From NCBI GenBank assembly GCA_000226015.1, contig JH152906.1, forward strand, positions 4,813 to 50,909: a stretch of DNA of 46,097 nucleotides, given 5' to 3'. Origin of the DNA: Mnemiopsis leidyi. Its lineage: Eukaryota > Ctenophora > Tentaculata > Lobata > Bolinopsidae. Shown piece after piece: positions 40,301 to 46,097 of this stretch; position 1 is the first letter of the stretch, and each line of letters opens with the position of its first letter. The notes below the pieces were generated by a model. The model was not told where the DNA came from, did not search any database, and saw only the letters and a program-made list of their open reading frames with translations. The translations under genes were made by a program, and so were the position numbers.

Positions 40301-43300
40301 ACACAATTCTACTGTGCTCAAGCAATCGTTAAACACAGGGAAAAATTTTCGAGAAAATACTGGTATATATTACGATTTTGTAAGTTTAATGATGGGGATT
40401 TATCAATAGTTCTGACGTTCAGCTAACTATGAGATGAATCCCCGATGAAAATACAAAAAAACAAAGAAGAGAACTCTCTTCAAAATTTTTGTTTTATTTG
40501 GACTGATAAGGAATTAAGGATACAGTCACATTTCTCCAACGCTTTGACATGACATTCAAGCGTTGTGACGGCACAACTTTACACTTTGCTGCACGTCACC
40601 CTAGCTTTGATTATTTCGGCGCAACAACTGTGCATAACTCCTTGCCTTAAAGTATCTTATTTTCTGAGGTACATTACTCAAAACGTGAACCATATGTAAG
40701 ACTCCAAACAATAGAAGGAATTTCACTAATTTCAGTGTATCTGATACATCAATATAACGTTTAACCAGGGAGAAAATACGTGTTTATATTCATGGTCGAG
40801 GTTCGATGAGTCGACCTCAAATTTTACAATTTGTACACCTAGTTTCAACACAATAGTTTCACTTCTTCTAACTCCTTATTTTATACTTGAGGAAAATGCA
40901 AACATTGCGCGCTTCACACAAACAAAGCACTACAAAAATCACGATACCCGGCAGTGGACCGTCACATTTGACTGTCATGAAGAAGCCTGATCGAGCTGTC
41001 TTGTCTGCCTCTGCTTTCCTCTTTCCCTCCTTCCAGTTCTGGGGGAAGTGTGAGGTTATTTTCAGTTCAGGGGTTATCAGCCTGGCGATTCAGACTTTGA
41101 GCTATGATACTGATGGAATGTGTAAATCCTTTTACATAGAGCAAATAAACACGTGTAATAACGTGTTAATTTCTTGCAATACAAATTTAAATCATAGATT
41201 ATGATTTTGCTCAACTGTCTTGAATTTAGCCGGTATTTAGCTACATCGAGTATTTAGCTACAAGGCTTATAAGTTTAACACAGTACAGATATTGGTGTAA
41301 ATTCCTACATAGGCCGTGTTTAGAAGGTCATGGTATCGTCAGTGGTAACCCACTCAGTCATGTTACGGTACCGGATAGTTTATACAGCAATGTGGAGGTT
41401 TTTTATACCAGCTACATTAAACAAATCCTTGTGTTTACCTTCTCTTCGTAACAAACTCAACCAGCTACATTAAACAAATCCTTGTGTTTACCTTCTCTTC
41501 GTGACACTTGAGAAAGTGGTTGGTAACGTTACAATGGGAGATGATGGGATGACGCCCAATTCTGTTCAGCCACAGCTCCAACTTTTCCCGCCGAAATTCG
41601 ATAAAGGTTTGTTGATATTTCCCTGAAGAGTTATTAAGTTTAAGTAAGGTAAGCACAAAGAATCAATATAAATCGTCTATTTCATCTATTCTTGACTATC
41701 TTTAATTTTTAGTTTGATCGTCAACGTTAAATTTTTTTGATGTACGTCCTAAAGCGTATCATATAATTCTGAAATATAGTTCTACTATGACTAATAAGCT
41801 TTATTAGTTTATTACTTTAATTTCATCAAGACCATGTTTATTGGATGATTAGTGATTAACATTGTTGGTTTACATCAATGTAAACGTCACTATTGGGACT
41901 ATGATGTGACGATTAAATAGTACTGGTAACTCAGACTAGCTCCATTACCTTATGTTTATAACTTCAACAAACTATTGAACGGTAGTTATATAAAAGTATC
42001 AATGTATCGAAGTGAAAATGATAAAACTTAACACCCGCCTAAGTAATACATACAGCTTGCCTACTATATTAAACAATGATACACACAGCCAGGAGAGCCA
42101 ACTATTTTAAACAATATGTTGTAGGAGTGGGAATTAATTTAACACCCTGGCTTATGTGCTCCCAGTAAGAGCTGAGATAATCGCGATCGGAGTATAAGCC
42201 AATCATTCTAACTATCTGGGGAACATGTTACCTGTATTTCTTTAGAATTACATTATCATGATGTGACTGATGTGATGAGTTGTGACATTATTGTCGGATT
42301 TGGAGATGATTGATCTTGATTATCACCGTGACAACTGAGATAAATTGCAATAAGAGAAGTGTAAGTGTGAAGTTAACAGAGTTGCTACTTATACAGATGT
42401 ATGTATAGAATGTATACAGATGTAGCGGTTGCTTGAACATAGGGCTAAGTGGATATGGTGCGAATAGATATCAAGAAGACTTCTGGATTAAGTAAGTAGT
42501 TAAGGATTACATGCTTGTGTGGCGGGTGTGATCCTAGATAAAACTGTGAAGTTTACGTACAATCTCACTCACTTAAGCTAATAAGCTAATAGAGCTGTTG
42601 ATTTTAATTGAGTAAATTGAGTTAACTAAGTACGAACCTACAACTGCCTTTTCAGGAAGGGGAGGTATGATAAAACAAGGGAACTTCTCAGTGAGCCTGT
42701 CGTGGAACCAGTCAAACTGCTTATACCTGTTAGGAAATATTCTATTTATTTTGTGTATCACAAAACTTTATAATATAGTTTGTCATATTTTCTATAATCT
42801 GCCTAACTAAACATTTCAGTTTCTACATTTCATATCTAGTTTTCGTGTTTAAATCATCATATCTAGATTTCTAGTCATTATAAGATCTAGTTTTCTAGTC
42901 ATTATCATATCTAGTTTTCTAGTCATTATCATATCTAGTTTTCTAGTCATTATCATATCTAGTTTTCTAGTCATTATCATATCTAGTTTTCTAGTCAGTA
43001 TCATATCTAGTTTTCTAGTCATTATCATATCTAGTTTTCTAGTCATTATCATATCTAGTTTTCTATTCATTATAATATCTAGTTTTCTAGTCATTATCAT
43101 ATCTAGTTTTCTAGTCATTATAATATCTAGTTTTCTAGTCATTATAATATCTTGTTTTCTAGTCATTATCATATCTAGTTTTCTAGTCAATATCATAATA
43201 TCTAGTTTCGGATTATACCGTTACCTTCTCTCAACAGTGAGATTGGTAGTGCTAGGAGTTATGTGGTAAGACATAAATGACTTCATCCCCTTAAACTTCT

Positions 43301-45988
43301 GCTTCTTGATCGGCTCCGTTATCTCAACTGTTATTATCTGGTTGGGCTGCCAACATAGGTCTATGTTGTTGGGGCACTGAAGAGTAGGTTTATTGACCTC
43401 AATGATACAAAGATGTGACATTTTGGTAATTCCTTAAACTTAATAAAATTTAAATTCCTACAGCAGCCAGTTATCAACTGATACTCGAATAATTTCCCCA
43501 CATCAAGAACGTATTTGTCTGTGCTGGGACTTGCTACATAGCTATATATCATATCCCTGCCCAGTAAGCTTGTAGCTGGTAGACTCACCACGATAGTGAT
43601 GGTATATAGACTTGCTACATAGCTACATATCATACATAGCTACATATCATATCCCTGCCCAGTAAGCTTGTAGCTGGTAGACTCACCACGATAGTGATGG
43701 TATCTGCATCTGCTATCTGCTCCTTGTCCTTACCCAGGATAAAGTCTTCAGCTCCACTCTTTACGTACGGCGTGAATCTAGCGGACAGGTAGAATATAAA
43801 CAATCGTGTAAATCTGTGTAGTTGTGAAATGTACTGTATTATAGGGTGTTTAATGTTTTTTGGATATCTTTAGACTGTAGTACATAAGACTTTAAAAACT
43901 TTTGGCATGAATTCAGCGAGTCCCTTTGGCCTAGCTATATTAGGCGTTTAATTTATACATATTTTAGGCCGATTTAAAATGATACTAAGTAAAAAAAGAG
44001 AATTACTATCAGAAAGGAAATACTATCAGTAGTTTTGTTTTTCTTACCAGTTTCAAGAGTACCTATGCAAGTTCTACATGATGTACCTAAGTATTACACG
44101 CTGACAGTGAAACAACTCATCTCACAATTTTATAACAATTTTGTTACAATACATAGAGACACACACTGACCTGGCAAGTGTAATAACGATTACAGTGACA
44201 AGGAAATCGTACATTATTTTCTAATAAAATTACACACTGAACTGTAATCTTTACATTTGTAATATTGGACATTGGCCGGGGCAATGCATTTTACGATTCT
44301 ATTTTATAAATTTCAAGTGTATAAATTTATTTTATACATTTTGCAGAGATGGGCATAATAGTTTACATCTTATAAGCTGTAAACTTTGAAAGGCTTTGAA
44401 TAGATAGATCGTATCATTAAATACATTGCACAAATTACACTTAAATGCACGCAGCACTAAAACTTCGATTATATACTCTATAATTCTATTTTGTTGTACT
44501 AGCAACAACACCATATTGGTAACTACGTCATAAACATAATTTTAGCTGCTATACTTTTACACAAGAGAATTGCACCGTTAAAAGCACAGTACACCTAACA
44601 GCAATCTTGATCATGCATTTCATATAAAGTACACTACACTGTACAATATGTATTCAATTTTTTTAGTACACCCTCATAGTAAAATGCATACAATCATATA
44701 CAGTTCTTTACTATACATAGCATTATGTTAGCATTATGCATGCATTATGTATACAAGAATGGATGCATTATGTATGCAATTTAGAATACATCTATACTAT
44801 ATATAGTTGTTTACTATTCATTGTTGATTGCATTATGGAGTCACTATAAAAAACGGTACAGAGCCCCAAACAAACTGTACAGTAAACATTTATTACATAC
44901 TGAAACATTTATTACAGTAAACATTTATTACATCGTGAAACATTTATTACATAGTGACTAGTACTGACGTAATTAATGACATGCCACTAAAAGGTATGTT
45001 TTACCTGCTATAAATATTTCAATCAATATGTCATTGACCATGTTCACTCAATAAATGTATTTAATTTATAGTGTTGTTACAACAACAACTCTAATTTAAA
45101 TCCGATACTATACAACACACATTGGTATTTGAAATATGACACTCAGAATGTCAGCTAACCCTACACGTGCAACGGAAATAGATTTGTAGCAGGTTCTCAG
45201 AAAATAAGTTGAACTTTGAGCACATTTTCAGAGACTGCAGACCAGACAGTGCTTGTTGATAGTACACTACTGCCCTTGAAGAGCCACATTCTGACAGTGA
45301 GCGGGTAGAAACAGCACACATTTAATTAATGAAATAGGAAGTCAAAGTCAGGGTCTTGTCCTTTTTTACAGAAGTGAGATAACTCTATAGTCTTGCTGGT
45401 ATCGTCATGAAATTATGTTTTTTGAAGAACTCGAAAATGGTGTTCTATTCGATAGTTACCGAATATAATTCAAAACTATGAATCGTATCGAGAGTCAACA
45501 TTTTGATTTTCGATTAATTGAGCATTATTAATTATTGATAGTGACAACTGATGTATAGCATAACCACTTCTGCGGACACAACTGTTGTTGATATACACAT
45601 ACATATACAAGATACACAGGAAATAGCACATGTACTACATCATGTACAACAGTACAATATACACAGGAAACAGCACATGTACTACATTATGTACAGCAGT
45701 ACAATATACACAGGAAACAGTACATGTACTACATTATGTACAGCAGTACAATATACACAGGAAACAGTACGTGTACTACATCATGTACAGCAGTACATAT
45801 ACACAGGAAACAGTACATGTACTACACATGTACATCAGTACAATATACACAGGAAACAGTACATGTACTACATCATGTACAGCAGTACAATATACATACA
45901 TGTACTAAATGTATATTTACCCTCCCACCTGTTCATACTTTTCTTCATCGTGTTAGATCTAGACTGATGTCCGCCTTCGTTGTCCGCA
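37389..45988 (-). CDS. SNX9/SNX18/SNX33-type sorting nexin, PX-BAR part (5' end outside window)
   Basis: This family couples PI(4,5)P2/PI3P membranes and curvature (PX-BAR) to dynamin and actin through an N-terminal SH3 during endocytosis and macropinocytosis. Exons 5' to 3': 45929-45988, 43687-43777, 43225-43376, 42638-42726, 41492-41622, 40948-41038, 39885-40001, 38744-38898, 38278-38367, 37976-38176, 37389-37448 (TGA). All phases agree. The first exons give NTMKKSMNRFTPYVKSGAED, typical of the region before PX. PX: KFKGMKSFMSYHITP, RRYKQFDWFHDRLTEKFP, PPLPEKAVVGKYQQTF, then WLNRIGRHPIISH and NWKEGKRKAEAD. BAR: RYVASFSTFSKKMENTL, MYSKYGQIYKELGELYDTG, SVREYQGMLGSVPDMLHVHK, MSEINHFHTDRNKDFNVMM and the tail KLEHSLSQYPDPSCLE. 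The SH3 and linker must lie right of the window. Which of the three vertebrate paralogues it equals cannot be said; invertebrates usually have one (SH3PX1). Confidence 0.92.
39076..39172. repeat. 24-bp tandem repeat CAGTAATACTATACCACTAC
   Basis: Four near-identical units in the sorting-nexin intron between exons 38744-38898 and 39885-40001. Confidence 0.92.
41407..41502. repeat. Duplicated PX-exon end and splice donor of the sorting nexin
   Basis: A 43-bp stretch beginning ACCAGCTACATTAAACAAAT occurs identically at 41407-41449 and 41460-41502 (period 53). On minus it holds the last 11 exon bases (ACGAAGAGAAG) and the donor GTAAACAC. The right copy is the true exon 41492-41622 border; the left copy is a decoy 53 nt into the intron. 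Confidence 0.92.
42865..43205. repeat. 24-bp tandem array TCTAGTTTTCTAGTCATTAT
   Basis: About 14 units in the sorting-nexin intron, beginning some 20 bp downstream (minus sense) of the donor of exon 43225-43376. The 115-codon ORF across it (repeated MTRKLDMI) is a repeat artefact. Confidence 0.93.
43547..43703. repeat. Second duplicated exon end and donor in the sorting nexin
   Basis: A 59-bp stretch at 43547-43605 recurs identically at 43645-43703 (offset 98). It includes, on minus, the last exon bases ATACCATCACTATCGTG and the donor GTGAGTCT. The right copy is the true border of exon 43687-43777. Confidence 0.92.
45610..45905. repeat. ~46-bp tandem array with CATGTAC palindromes
   Basis: About six units of ACACAGGAAACAGTACATGT followed by ACTACATCATGTACAGCAGT, with small indels. 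It lies just downstream (minus sense) of the donor of exon 45929-45988. Overlapping ORFs are artefacts. Confidence 0.9.
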
Positions 45989-46001
45989 CTGAGAGTTTTG
46001 T

Positions 46002-46097
46002 GTAGTTAAAACTAGCAGGAAGAAGAGAAGAAATAAGTATTTGTAGGTAAAACTAGCAGCAAGAAAAGAAGAAATAGGGATTTAGTAGGTAAAACTA
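46002..46097. repeat. Duplicated acceptor-like unit upstream of the first visible sorting-nexin exon
   Basis: Units of about 50 bp containing TAAAACTAGCAGGAAGAAGA / TAAAACTAGCAGCAAGAAAA. On minus they read as pyrimidine tracts ending CTGCTAG (TTTCTTCTCTTCTTCCTGC then TAG), resembling 3' splice sites, just before the true acceptor at 45989. The window ends inside the repeat. Confidence 0.8.

Noticed and set aside
42849-43196. 115-codon ORF of MTRKLDMI repeats
   Set aside because: Minisatellite inside a sorting-nexin intron.
45551-46005. Plus-strand ORFs across 45.6-46.0 kb
   Set aside because: Made of the 46-bp array; the real exon here is on minus (45929-45988).

Overview
This is a stretch of animal nuclear DNA: AT-rich, intron-rich, full of minisatellites and small inverted-repeat elements, with two short assembly gaps (n runs at 17926-17936 and 29004-29014). 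Gene content and LINE/Penelope-like debris indicate an invertebrate metazoan. A cnidarian is my guess, but nothing here proves the phylum.

Layout. 1-2832: retroelement debris, a 20-bp satellite and a foldback element. 2833-13862 (minus): nischarin, rebuilt from 10 exons plus 3 phase-compatible downstream exons; its largest intron (7413-11548) holds an intact, opposite-strand, single-exon class A GPCR (9918-10916). 13863-21163: repeat-rich intergenic DNA with two 5'-truncated LINE ends, a nine-copy family of ~55-96 bp elements, other foldbacks and a tRNA-like repeat. 21278-24259 (plus): a single-exon 993-residue type I membrane protein with the architecture of peptidylglycine alpha-amidating monooxygenase (PAM), in which most metal and catalytic residues of both enzyme domains are replaced. 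25323-32714 (plus): kinesin light chain in 3 coding exons; its 4.8-kb second intron holds five tandem arrays. 32715-37388: no gene seen. 37389-45988 (minus): the last 11 coding exons (PX and BAR domains) of an SNX9/18/33-type sorting nexin whose 5' part lies beyond the right edge.

Three genes concern membrane traffic: nischarin (PX, endosome), the sorting nexin (endocytic PX-BAR) and kinesin light chain (cargo adaptor). I see no evidence that they form a functional cluster. The most unusual observations are (i) the intact PAM-like probable pseudoenzyme, apparently with two PHM-like units in tandem; (ii) repeated tandem duplication of splice signals (donors, acceptors, branch-point-like motifs) at or near exon borders in three neighbouring genes; (iii) the nested GPCR; (iv) the short element family at 17.0-18.9 kb. 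All exon boundaries were inferred by eye from GT/AG sites, reading phase and remembered family sequences; no alignment or search was run.
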